The translations under genes and the position numbers were made by a program. The notes under the pieces are model-generated. The model searched no databases. It was not told where the DNA came from and was given only the letters and a program-made list of their open reading frames with translations. From Prevotella sp. (GTDB lineage Bacteria; Bacteroidota; Bacteroidia; Bacteroidales; Bacteroidaceae), in contig JAFPAS010000094.1 of the NCBI GenBank assembly GCA_017424205.1, forward strand, positions 1 to 8,160: a DNA stretch of 8,160 nt. Direction: 5' to 3'. Positions within the stretch are counted from its first letter, which is position 1. Each line of letters opens with the position of its first letter. Shown here one piece after another: positions 1 to 6,969 of the stretch.

Positions 1-2
1 CC

Positions 3-197
3 ATTCTGCAGGTGGTTTCCTCGGTGGTGGCCAGTACCGGAATTGTATTCCAGCTGGATGGCGGCATCGTGCTGCTGGCAGTGGTGTTCTGCTTCATCAT
101 CGGCCTGATTTTTGGCCTGTATCCTGCCAACAAGGCTGCCAAGATGAAGCCCATCGATGCCCTGCACTACGGACCACGTCACGCAGGTAAATGTTAG
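3..197 (+). CDS. C-terminal fragment of a MacB/FtsX-type ABC transporter permease, 3' end replaced
   Basis: This is the last part of a membrane permease whose start lies left of the window. The visible residues are a hydrophobic helix (from about GIVLLAVV to IIGLIFGLY) followed by [17 protein letters not shown], which is the characteristic C-terminal end of MacB-like FtsX-domain permeases (usual pattern YPAxKAAxxxPIEALRYE, then stop). Such proteins work with an ATPase and often a fusion protein and TolC to export peptides, lipoproteins or drugs. The family match ends at the tyrosine codon at 168-170. The next residues, GPRHAGKC, are read from antisense RND pump DNA before a TAG at 195-197, so the natural stop has been lost. 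Codon use is strongly GC-ending (42 of 56 codons by hand count), unlike the downstream genes. The exact subfamily cannot be decided from about 56 residues. Confidence 0.8.
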   Translation: MLQVVSSVVASTGIVFQLDGGIVLLAVVFCFIIGLIFGLYPANKAAKMKPIDALHYGPRHAGKC

Positions 198-945
198 TGC
201 CGTTCTTCGAACCGACAACAACATTATTCATCTCTTTAGGATCCTTGAACTCGCCTTCTACACGAACGGTATATGTCTGTGTACCAACATCAACAGTACC
301 GTTTGTTACGTTGCGGTTCTCTGCGCTAATGGCATTGCTTACCTGTAATGGTGACAGGCCGTATGCCTCCATCTTCTGAGGGTCCATGTAGATATTAATC
401 TCACGGACAGGGGCACCTGCTATACTAACAGAGCCTACGCCATTGATACGTGCCAGCGGATTGGCAACATTGTCGTCAAGAATCTTATATAACGCCTTCT
501 GTGACTCCTCTGCCTGTACAGAGAGCATCAGAATAGGAATCATATCAGTAGAGAACTTGAAGAGGATTGGTGTCTGAACTTCGTCAGGCAATGCGCTCGA
601 CACCATGTCAAGTTTGTCTCGGACATCGTTTGTCAGAACATCGATGTCGTAGCCGAACTCAAACTGCAGAGTGATAACAGACACATTCTCGCGTGACTGC
701 GAGGTGATATGTTTAAGATGCTCTACAGAGTTGAGCGTATTCTCAAGCGGACGTGTTACGTTATTCTCAACATCATTAGCAGCCGCACCATTGTAGTACG
801 TCATGACCATGATGGTGTTTGTCTCGATATCTGGCATCAAGTCAATAGGTAGTTTTACCAATGAGAAGATACCGAAGATGATGACGGCAGCAAAACAGAG
901 GCTCGTCATAATCGGTCGTTTGACCGCGCTTTCATATAGTGTCAT
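97..945 (-). CDS. RND efflux pump, N-terminal quarter only (AcrB/MexB/HAE1-like), truncated at join
   Basis: This is the inner-membrane proton-driven pump of a tripartite efflux system. I chose the start [13 protein letters not shown] at 945: RND pumps begin with such a short amphipathic segment (SxxxxRPIxT) before the first membrane helix (about residues 11-29), and the codon follows a purine-rich GAAGAAAAAGA stretch. Next come the porter-domain hallmarks: [10 protein letters not shown] (32-41), the [17 protein letters not shown] region (59-75), [18 protein letters not shown] (95-112) and [14 protein letters not shown] (164-177). Homology runs to NIYLRDV at about residue 257 (base ~172). The final 25 or so residues, to the stop at 97, are antisense to the MacB fragment and not RND-like. 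Family members are about 1020-1050 residues, so roughly three quarters is missing and this copy could not pump. It is the third gene of the efflux operon, 64 bases after the fusion-protein gene. Confidence 0.9.
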   Translation of the reverse strand: MTLYESAVKRPIMTSLCFAAVIIFGIFSLVKLPIDLMPDIETNTIMVMTYYNGAAANDVENNVTRPLENTLNSVEHLKHITSQSRENVSVITLQFEFGYDIDVLTNDVRDKLDMVSSALPDEVQTPILFKFSTDMIPILMLSVQAEESQKALYKILDDNVANPLARINGVGSVSIAGAPVREINIYMDPQKMEAYGLSPLQVSNAISAENRNVTNGTVDVGTQTYTVRVEGEFKDPKEMNNVVVGSKNGTNIYLRDVVRSAGHRWASSWQPCWQDTGQKSGR

Positions 946-968
946 TCTTTTTCTTCTATTTCTGTTTG

Positions 969-986
969 TGTGCCGTGCTAGGCACA
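969..986. repeat. Short perfect inverted repeat between adaptor and pump genes
   Basis: TGTGCC-GTGCTA-GGCACA forms a 6-base-pair stem with a 6-base loop in the 64-base gap before the RND pump start. In the minus-strand mRNA the hairpin lies about 24 bases upstream of the pump ATG. It lacks a T-run, so it is not a typical terminator; it could be an mRNA processing or attenuation element, or chance. Confidence 0.35.
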
Positions 987-1009
987 ATTATGAATTTATG
1001 ACAGTTGGA

Positions 1010-2023
1010 TTATTTTACAACCTGTACTTTCTTTCCGTTTGTAAGACGAGTCTGGCCTGCAATAACAACCTGGTCGCCGTCATTTACACCAGAGAAGATT
1101 TCGTATGTTTCTCCTACGTGCTTGCCAAGTTCAACCTTGTTGTATGAAACGGTCTGAGTCTTTGGATTGTATACATAAACGTAGCGGTCGCCAGCACCAA
1201 TCTGCTTTACGAGAGCCATGTCTGGGATAAGCACATGCTTCTGGTCGCCGAAGTTCATTGTAGCGCGAGCAAACATGCCTGGACGCACTTTCTGCTGAGG
1301 GTTGCTGATTGTCACTTCTACAGGGAATGTGTGTGTTGACTCGTCAATCTTAGGATACTTGATGGTAACTTTTCCTACGAATTTCTCTTCAGGATATGCA
1401 TCGAGAGTAATGTCGACATTCATGCCCTCGCTTACTTCCTTATAGCGTACTTCAGAAATGTTTACCATTACCTTCACCGGATTGGTCTGCTCGATAGTAA
1501 GGATTGGTGTGCCGTTATACATATCGCCGTTGTCGTAGTTGCGTGCTGTAATCACACCGCTGATAGGAGCATACAGCTGTGTGTTGCGCTCCATCTGTGC
1601 AAGCTGCGTCTCCATGACTTTTACCTGCATTACAGCATTGTCGTATTCTGCCTTGCTCGCACCGCCTACTTCGTAAAGCTGCTTAGTACGGTTGAGCTCG
1701 ACTTTCTGATTTTCAATCTGGAGCTTAAGCTGTGTCAGGCTTGAAGCATCGAGCTTTACAAGAACCTGGCCTTTGCGCACCTGGTCACCGACATCAACGA
1801 GCACCTGCTCTATGCGGTTTGCCATATTTGGAGAGATGTTATTCTTTACATCGCTCTCGACAGTTGCTGTGTATGTCTCAGTCTGTGCCAGTACGTCACT
1901 GTGTACCTGTGCAATTCTTACCTGCGGCAATTCTTCTGCTGCATTGTTAGCCGCCTCTTTTTCTTTGTTACCACAGCTGGTCATTACCAATGCCGCTGCT
2001 GCAAGGATAAAATATTTCTTCAT
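1010..2023 (-). CDS. Efflux RND periplasmic adaptor (membrane fusion lipoprotein), MexA/AcrA-like
   Basis: This 337-residue periplasmic adaptor would connect the RND pump to the TolC-like channel. The start at 2023 is chosen because it gives a clean lipoprotein signal peptide, MKKYFILAAAALVMTSC, with Cys17 as the lipidated residue; an in-frame upstream Met at 2074 would only add a lysine-rich, unnatural leader. Domains in order: first half of the lipoyl/barrel-sandwich hybrid (about 65-94, with VDVGDQVRKGQVLVKLDA), an alpha-helical hairpin (about 95-147, including the VGGASKAEYDNA turn), second lipoyl half (about 150-180, YAPISGVITARNYDNGDMY), beta-barrel (about 181-260, ending near VRPGMFARATM) and membrane-proximal domain (about 265-337, DGDQVVIAGQTRLTNGKKV). 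All domains are present and the length is normal. It lies 75 bases after the outer-membrane gene and 64 before the pump gene, so the three are probably co-transcribed. The substrate cannot be inferred. Confidence 0.93.
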   Translation of the reverse strand: MKKYFILAAAALVMTSCGNKEKEAANNAAEELPQVRIAQVHSDVLAQTETYTATVESDVKNNISPNMANRIEQVLVDVGDQVRKGQVLVKLDASSLTQLKLQIENQKVELNRTKQLYEVGGASKAEYDNAVMQVKVMETQLAQMERNTQLYAPISGVITARNYDNGDMYNGTPILTIEQTNPVKVMVNISEVRYKEVSEGMNVDITLDAYPEEKFVGKVTIKYPKIDESTHTFPVEVTISNPQQKVRPGMFARATMNFGDQKHVLIPDMALVKQIGAGDRYVYVYNPKTQTVSYNKVELGKHVGETYEIFSGVNDGDQVVIAGQTRLTNGKKVQVVK

Positions 2024-2098
2024 TATTGTTATTTGTTTCTTTTTCTTCTGTTTGCTATTTGGTTTCCTTTTCAAAATGATTTCCTCATGCAGGAACTG

Positions 2099-3421
2099 TT
2101 ATTTCCATTCTCTGCCCAGAGTGTAGTCGAGATCGGCCTTGTTCTGCAGGAAGTCATAGATGCTCTGGTGGTATGCCAGCTCTGCCTGTACGAGTGCTGT
2201 CTCGCTCTGATTGAGTTCGAGGATTGTTCCGCGGCCGACATCGTATCTCTTTGCAGAAATAGATACAGCCTTGTCTGCTTGTTTTACAGCTTCGCGGTCA
2301 GACTCGATTTTTGATATGGTCTTAACCATATTGTCGCGATAGCTGCGTGCTGCCATGCTAAGCTGACGCTCTGTATTGTCGCGGGTATCCTGCAACTGTG
2401 CCAGCTGTATTCTGTTTGACTGCAGTTTTGTCCAGTTGCTTGCTTTGAAGATAGGAATGCTTACCGCCAGAGCAAGTGTTGAACTTGGTGAGTATTTGTA
2501 TCCGAAAATATTCCAGTTGTCGTTAGAGTATGAATTATACTGTCCTGTCAGCTGCATAGCAATAGTCGGCATAAATCCTGTGCGCAGAATCTTTCTGGCA
2601 CGCTGCAGCATCGTCTTGTTCTGGTCGAGTTGCTTCAGTACGCTGTTGTTTGCCAGCTCAGCATCTGTTGCCTGAGTATTTGACAGTACAAGCATTTCTT
2701 CGTATGCCTTTAATGAGTCATTGATGTTGATATCGATGTTTGTATCAATGCCCATCAGCACTTTTAACTGGAGGAGTGCAAGGTTTAATCCTGTCTCAGC
2801 GCTCACAACTGATGATTTCATAGTGCGCATTTGCACTTCTGCCGAAATTTTATCGTATTCGCTTACTCTGCCGTTAATGAATTTGTTGTTGACAACGTTG
2901 AAATTGTCTGATGCCAGTTTGTAGCTCTTTTCTATCACTTCTTTGCTGTCTTTTGCCAGCAGGGCAGAGTAGTATGCCTTAGTCACCTGATTTACAAGGT
3001 CAAGTCTTGAAGCACGTGCTTTCTCCTGTGCGAGTTTTATATCTTCTTTTGTAAGTTTCATGTTTTGGTAGACAGCAGGTGCGAAGAGTGGCAGTGTCAT
3101 GGTGATTCCGCCTGTTGCTGTGGTAGAACCGTCCATACCCATCTTAAACTCGCCCATGGCAGTCTTAATGGCAGCAACCTTGATGCTGTGTGAGAGAGCA
3201 AGGTCAGCAGTAACACTTGGCAACAATGACTGCCATGCCTCTTTGTCTGCTACTTTCTTTATCTCAATCTCCTTGTCTGCTACGCGTATCGTAGGATTCT
3301 CTGCCAATGCCAGCTCAACAGCCTTGTCGAGAGACAGATCGATGGCGGGTGTTTGTGCCATAGCAAAGAGTGGACTGAACAATATTAGTCCAATGATTTT
3401 CTTTCTTGTAATCTTAATCAT
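2099..3421 (-). CDS. TolC-family outer membrane efflux channel protein
   Basis: This 440-residue protein is the outer-membrane exit duct of the tripartite pump. It starts MIKITRKKIIGLILFSPLFAMAQ, a signal peptide with likely cleavage after AMA or AMAQ (residues 19-23). Two outer-membrane-efflux (OEP) repeats follow: about 29-225, opening with LSLDKAVELALAENPTIR, and about 255-437, closing with RYDVGRGTILELNQSETALVQ and then the final helix ending LDYTLGREWK. The repeats are mostly long alpha-helical heptad-like stretches broken by short beta segments (LPSVTADLALSHSI, about 67-80; MPTIAMQLTGQYNSYS, about 284-299), as expected for a trimeric barrel-tunnel. Length and architecture are normal and complete. 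It is the first gene of the efflux operon, and its upstream region carries the only plausible promoter space. There is no lipobox, unlike OprM-type homologues. Confidence 0.93.
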   Translation of the reverse strand: MIKITRKKIIGLILFSPLFAMAQTPAIDLSLDKAVELALAENPTIRVADKEIEIKKVADKEAWQSLLPSVTADLALSHSIKVAAIKTAMGEFKMGMDGSTTATGGITMTLPLFAPAVYQNMKLTKEDIKLAQEKARASRLDLVNQVTKAYYSALLAKDSKEVIEKSYKLASDNFNVVNNKFINGRVSEYDKISAEVQMRTMKSSVVSAETGLNLALLQLKVLMGIDTNIDININDSLKAYEEMLVLSNTQATDAELANNSVLKQLDQNKTMLQRARKILRTGFMPTIAMQLTGQYNSYSNDNWNIFGYKYSPSSTLALAVSIPIFKASNWTKLQSNRIQLAQLQDTRDNTERQLSMAARSYRDNMVKTISKIESDREAVKQADKAVSISAKRYDVGRGTILELNQSETALVQAELAYHQSIYDFLQNKADLDYTLGREWK

Positions 3422-3529
3422 TATACGTTGTTTTTTACCTGTTATTATTCTAAAAAGATAATTAGTGCCATAATTTCAGGCACAGCAATCTCTATAAAAA
3501 TATAAATATGTCTATAGAGAAACTTTCTG

Positions 3530-3571
3530 CAAAGTTATAGTTTTCTTTTTGATTGAGCAGATACAAACGTA
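3530..3571 (-). promoter_or_regulatory. Candidate promoter region of the efflux operon (-7 boxes only)
   Basis: Two minus-strand matches to the Bacteroidota -7 element TAnnTTTG occur, TAACTTTG at 3537-3530 and TACGTTTG at 3571-3564, about 110-145 bases before the TolC-like start. The nearest TTG for the first is 26 bases upstream (the usual range is about 17-23); the second has none at suitable spacing. The first overlaps a perfect dyad AACTTT-CTGC-AAAGTT (3521-3536), which could be an operator. This is a weak call. Confidence 0.35.
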
Positions 3572-3760
3572 GTATATTAATACAAATTAACTATGATTAG
3601 TAGAATTATATAATTTTTTTTGACATAGCACATGTTGATAACCTTTCGTGCGCTTTATTGTGTACGTGCACAGCGCAAGAGCACGGGCGGTGGTTTTTAA
3701 GAATAAATAAGAATAAAAGAACATTTCTGCAGGTTTTCAGATACTGTAATTTTAAAATGA

Positions 3761-3791
3761 AAATGAGCGGAAGTGTGAAATCCGCCCATTT
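3761..3791 (-). terminator. Probable intrinsic terminator of the ribose-type importer operon
   Basis: Read on the minus strand, AAATGGGCGGA and TCCGCTCATTT form an 11-base-pair stem (one G-U wobble) around a 9-base loop, followed by TCATTTTAAAA. It lies about 70 bases past the permease stop. On the plus strand the wobble becomes an A-C mismatch, so the structure favours the minus-strand transcript. The T-run after the stem is interrupted, so termination may be incomplete. Confidence 0.6.
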
Positions 3792-3862
3792 CTATATAAG
3801 TGTTAGTTTTTGTTTATGTGTATGGGAGTGTTTCTTGCTGAATATGTTCTTTCTGCAATATG

Positions 3863-4825
3863 TTATTTTTTTGCAGAGAAACGATCAAGCACAACGGCGA
3901 TGAGGATGACAAATCCTTTGACCACCTGCTGCCAGAACGGTGATACGTCAAGCAGAACAAGACCATTATTCAGAACACCGATTATCAGTGCTCCGACTAC
4001 AGTGCCGATTATCGAACCGCGTCCTCCGCTAAGCGAGGCTCCGCCTATTACAACTGCGGCAATGGCATCAAGTTCGTAGCCTGTGCCTGCATTAGGCTGG
4101 GCAGAGTCAAGGCGGGCTGTTACAAGTATTCCGGCTAAGGCGGCAAGCATTCCGGCTAAGGTGTATACCAGCAGTTTTACTTTATTGACGCGTATTCCTG
4201 ACAATAGTGCAGCACGTTCATTGCCGCCTATTGCATAGATGTATCTGCCAGTACGTGTATGTTTCATATACAAGGCAAATGCAACTATCACCCCGATTGC
4301 AACCCAAACTGGCATTGGCACACCCATGAACCAGCCTGTTCCGAGGAATTCGAATCCGCCTCCAAGGTCGGTTATCGGGAATCCGCCAGTATAAAGCATG
4401 GTTAGTCCGCGTGCGATGGTCATCACGCCAAGTGTCGCAACGAAAGGCGGAACCTTGAATCTTGTTACTAATATTCCGTTAAAGCCACCGAGCACAGCTC
4501 CTGTCAGCAATGCTCCGAGGCAGCATCCCCAGAATGTGAATCCTATGTATGTGTCGATAATAGGGAGTCCGAAGCCTGTGTCTGACATACCTGCAGCAAT
4601 TGCGCCAGAGAGAGCAAGTACTGAGCCTACAGAAAGGTCTATACCGCCAGTCAGTATGACAAGTGTCATGCCTACGGATATGCATAGATTTATGGAAGTC
4701 TGTCGCAGAACATTAAACAGGTTGTCAGAGGTTAGAAAGTTTTCTGAGAGAAATGATATGGCAATACACATCAGCAGAAGAGCAGCCAATGGTTTAACGA
4801 CAGGTTGTGAAAGTATTCTTTTCAT
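3863..4825 (-). CDS. rbsC: Ribose-type ABC transporter permease (RbsC family)
   Basis: This 320-residue inner-membrane protein would form the sugar channel, probably as a homodimer; E. coli RbsC is of nearly the same length. Hydrophobic helices cover most of the chain. Family signatures, in order, are VILTGGIDLSVGSVLAL (56-72), GGFNGILVTRFKVPPFVATLG (113-133), the cytoplasmic coupling segment YAIGGNERAALLSGIRV (197-213) that contacts the ATPase, and ELDAIAAVVIGGASLSGGRG (251-270). It ends RFSAKK, complete. The ATG at 4825 overlaps the ATPase stop by four bases (ATGA), indicating translational coupling. It is the last gene of the importer operon and is followed by a probable terminator. A 13-base direct repeat lies within the gene (4128-4140 and 4149-4161), encoding LAG(M/I) twice in one helix. 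Sugar specificity is inferred from the binding protein, not from this gene. Confidence 0.93.
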   Translation of the reverse strand: MKRILSQPVVKPLAALLLMCIAISFLSENFLTSDNLFNVLRQTSINLCISVGMTLVILTGGIDLSVGSVLALSGAIAAGMSDTGFGLPIIDTYIGFTFWGCCLGALLTGAVLGGFNGILVTRFKVPPFVATLGVMTIARGLTMLYTGGFPITDLGGGFEFLGTGWFMGVPMPVWVAIGVIVAFALYMKHTRTGRYIYAIGGNERAALLSGIRVNKVKLLVYTLAGMLAALAGILVTARLDSAQPNAGTGYELDAIAAVVIGGASLSGGRGSIIGTVVGALIIGVLNNGLVLLDVSPFWQQVVKGFVILIAVVLDRFSAKK

Positions 4826-6333
4826 TGTGGCAGTGATGCTTTAAGTATTGATTCTTCTGTAAATTCTGAGCGCAGGAAACAATTGCCGATGCGTCCTTGT
4901 CTCATTGTGATAATCCTGTCTGATACAGCCATTATTTCTGGCAGTTCAGACGAAACGACAATGACAGCAATGCCTTGTGCCGCCATTTGGTCGATGAGAT
5001 GATATATCTCGTGTTTTGCGTTTATATCTATTCCTCGTGTCGGCTCGTCAAGGAACAGGATTTTAGGTTGTGTCATCATCCATTTGCCTAATACTATCTT
5101 CTGTTGGTTGCCGCCGCTTAGCTGTTCTGCCAGCTGTTCTGCTGAATAGGATTTTATGACAAGGCGTTGGCGATATTCGTCGGCAATGGTTCTTTCCTTG
5201 CGATGTCTGATGACGTCTGCATACTTTGTTATTTTTTTAAGTGCTGCAAGAGTGACATTTTTACGGATAGACATACCTAATACAAGGCCCTCTCGCTTTC
5301 GGTCTTCTGGGCATAATGCGATGCCGCGGTTCACAGCATCTGAAGGGTGCTTGATGCTGGCAGGGCTGCCATTGACATAAATCTGACCAGTAATGAGTTT
5401 CGGATGCAGTCCGAAAAGACACTCCAGCAATTCTGTTCTTCCTGCTCCCATGAGACCGTATATACCCAGCACCTCGCCTTTGTGTAGGTTGAAGGATATG
5501 TCGTTTAGTATCAGTCGGTTGGGGCTTTCAGGATTACGCATTGAGAGGTTTTTTACTTCAAGAGCGATATCACCTTTTTCTCGTTCGTTCCAGACGTGCC
5601 GTTCCTCACTTTCTCTTCCTACCATCATGCTAACTACTTCGTCAGCGGTAGTTTCGGTCATAGGCTTTTCTGCAATAAGTTTGCCGTCGCGCATTATTGT
5701 TATGAAATCTGCTAATTGCCAGACTTCATTCATCTTGTGCGATATATACACTATGCCAGCACCTTGACCTTTTAGCTCTTCTATTATTGAAAAAAGAGTT
5801 TGTGTTTCTGATTCAGAGAGTGAAGATGTCGGTTCGTCCATAATTAATGCTTTTGCATTAAGCATCAGGGCTTTACCGATTTCAACGAGCTGCTGCTGGC
5901 CGACGCGTAGATCTGCCATCAGCGTGTGGGTGTCTATGTCGAGGTGAAGTCGTTTTAACTGTTCTTTCGCCTCTTTGTGCATGCGGCTATAGTCGATGAC
6001 GCCAGTACGAGCCAGCGGCTCACGTCCGAGAAACATATTCTCGGCAATATTCATATAAGGTATGTGGTTTAATTCTTGATGAATTATTGCAATGCCCTTT
6101 TCCTGAGCGTCAGTCACATTGCTGAAGTTGCACACCTGACCGCCGACTAAAATCTCTCCTTCATAATCTGTATATACTCCAGAGATAATGTTCATAAGTG
6201 TAGACTTTCCGGCTCCATTTTCTCCTACTAACGCATTTACCTTGCCTGCCTCAATGCGCAGACATACTTTGTCAAGAGCTAATACGCCAGGAAAACGCTT
6301 TGTCACATTCCGTGCTTCAACTATTGCTGCCAT
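4822..6333 (-). CDS. rbsA: Ribose-type ABC transporter ATPase with two ATP-binding domains (RbsA/MglA/XylG family)
   Basis: This 503-residue cytoplasmic ATPase would power sugar import. The start MAAIVEARNVTKRFPG at 6333 is chosen because the protein then begins right at the ABC domain; the longer reading adds 68 residues that are antisense-type overlap with the preceding gene. Domain 1: Walker A GENGAGKST (37-45), Q-loop Gln86, a relaxed signature LRVGQQQ (142-148), Walker B ALIMDE (162-167) and switch His199. Domain 2: Walker A-like GLMGAGRTE (293-301) with Arg in place of Lys, canonical signature LSGGNQQ (405-411) and Walker B ILFLDE (425-430), but SSE (461-463) instead of a switch His. 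This asymmetry, with one catalytic and one degenerate site, is normal for sugar ATPases of this class and is not a defect. It starts 5 bases after the DUF2291 gene and overlaps the permease by 4. Confidence 0.95.
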   Translation of the reverse strand: MAAIVEARNVTKRFPGVLALDKVCLRIEAGKVNALVGENGAGKSTLMNIISGVYTDYEGEILVGGQVCNFSNVTDAQEKGIAIIHQELNHIPYMNIAENMFLGREPLARTGVIDYSRMHKEAKEQLKRLHLDIDTHTLMADLRVGQQQLVEIGKALMLNAKALIMDEPTSSLSESETQTLFSIIEELKGQGAGIVYISHKMNEVWQLADFITIMRDGKLIAEKPMTETTADEVVSMMVGRESEERHVWNEREKGDIALEVKNLSMRNPESPNRLILNDISFNLHKGEVLGIYGLMGAGRTELLECLFGLHPKLITGQIYVNGSPASIKHPSDAVNRGIALCPEDRKREGLVLGMSIRKNVTLAALKKITKYADVIRHRKERTIADEYRQRLVIKSYSAEQLAEQLSGGNQQKIVLGKWMMTQPKILFLDEPTRGIDINAKHEIYHLIDQMAAQGIAVIVVSSELPEIMAVSDRIITMRQGRIGNCFLRSEFTEESILKASLPQ

Positions 6334-6338
6334 GTCGT

Positions 6339-6941
6339 TTACTTCAGTATGTATGGTGTTATTACCAGTGAAGAAATCTCTGCTGTTTGTGCTGGTACAG
6401 CTACAGCGCCAACAAATGTTAGTTTCCCGTCTTCTGGCATTTGAAATTTTTGCATTTGCTGGGTGATGTATTTGTTCATCTCGGCTGATACGGCATTGAA
6501 GTCCATCGTGTTCTTGAAATTGTCTATATTGTACCATCCTGAGGCGTCGCGTGCGTTGTTGCCAAAGATATATTTTACAGGTATCTTTATATTTATGCCG
6601 TCTGCAGTAGCATGAATCTCTTCATTGTCAATAAGCTGTGCCTCACTGCATTCTCCTTTTACTATATAGAATATCGGTGAACCGATGCCTAAGGTTTTGC
6701 CATGCTTCTTTTCAAAGTCGTCAGTATTATTCTTTAGCCCTTCGGCAAACACGCTGATAGCTAGGGCTTTCTGCTCAAGTGATATGAGCGAATCCTTCAT
6801 GAATGAATTGACTAACTGTGCTGGATTATATTTGCTCATCTCCTCGCGTTTCTGCTTTTCTGTCAGGTTCTCGGTGTAGAATGAGAAATATAAAGCGGCA
6901 AATATGACGGCCGCAAGTAGAATTATTCTGCTGTATTTCAT
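6339..6941 (-). CDS. DUF2291-family membrane-anchored periplasmic protein of unknown function, in sugar importer operon
   Basis: This 200-residue protein has one N-terminal hydrophobic segment (about residues 5-21 of MKYSRIILLAAVIFAALYFS), with no lipobox cysteine, so it is probably anchored in the inner membrane with the rest in the periplasm. From memory it resembles DUF2291, a family annotated as predicted periplasmic lipoproteins and found in ribose/xylose-type ABC operons of several phyla. Recognisable parts are LGIGSPIFYIVKGE (84-97), IPVKYIFGNNARDASGWYNIDNF (120-142, likely the most conserved block), then FNAVSAEMNKYI (148-159) and a short C-terminal strand region. I chose the ATG at 6941, 28 bases after the binding-protein stop, because it begins the hydrophobic segment; an upstream ATG at 6998 would overlap the previous gene and bury the anchor. 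Its tight placement between binding protein and ATPase suggests a role in importer assembly or function, but no activity is known to me. Confidence 0.78.
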   Translation of the reverse strand: MKYSRIILLAAVIFAALYFSFYTENLTEKQKREEMSKYNPAQLVNSFMKDSLISLEQKALAISVFAEGLKNNTDDFEKKHGKTLGIGSPIFYIVKGECSEAQLIDNEEIHATADGINIKIPVKYIFGNNARDASGWYNIDNFKNTMDFNAVSAEMNKYITQQMQKFQMPEDGKLTFVGAVAVPAQTAEISSLVITPYILK

Positions 6942-6969
6942 AGTGGTTTTCAGTTCTTTATATGTGCTG

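Larger units (their letters stand above)
3422..3862. other. Intergenic region: importer-operon terminator and efflux-operon leader
   Basis: No convincing gene lies in these 441 bases. From right to left it holds: about 70 T-rich bases after the permease stop; a hairpin at 3761-3791 (listed separately); an exact tandem 10-base repeat, TAAGAATAAA, at 3698-3717; a locally GC-richer patch at about 3640-3695 containing TGTGTACGTGCACA (3658-3671), an imperfect dyad; and then a very AT-rich stretch at about 3485-3620. On the minus strand the last stretch contains two TAnnTTTG boxes, TACGTTTG (3571-3564) and TAACTTTG (3537-3530), either of which could be the -7 element for the efflux operon. Neither has a -33 TTG at ideal spacing. 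A small dyad, GTGCC/GGCAC, sits at 3465-3483 in the presumed leader. Confidence 0.6.

Noticed and set aside
803..1147. Plus-strand open frame of 114 codons over the start of the pump and end of the adaptor
   Set aside because: It lies antisense to two well-supported genes and has no family resemblance.
3658..3903. Plus-strand open frame of 81 codons in the intergenic region
   Set aside because: It starts at a TTG, has no ribosome site or family resemblance, runs through the terminator hairpin and ends inside the antisense of the permease.
4398..4844. Plus-strand open frame of 148 codons opposite the permease
   Set aside because: It is antisense to a clear RbsC-type gene, has no recognisable domain, and is low-complexity in Pro/Ser/Thr as expected for a shadow frame.
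5433..5457. Arg instead of Lys in the second Walker A of the ATPase as a loss-of-function change
   Set aside because: A degenerate second nucleotide site, GxxGxGRTE, is standard in RbsA/MglA/XylG proteins.
6334..6537. 68-residue N-terminal extension of the ATPase
   Set aside because: It overlaps the DUF2291 gene, contains no ABC-domain sequence, and the ATG at 6333 begins exactly where this family normally begins.
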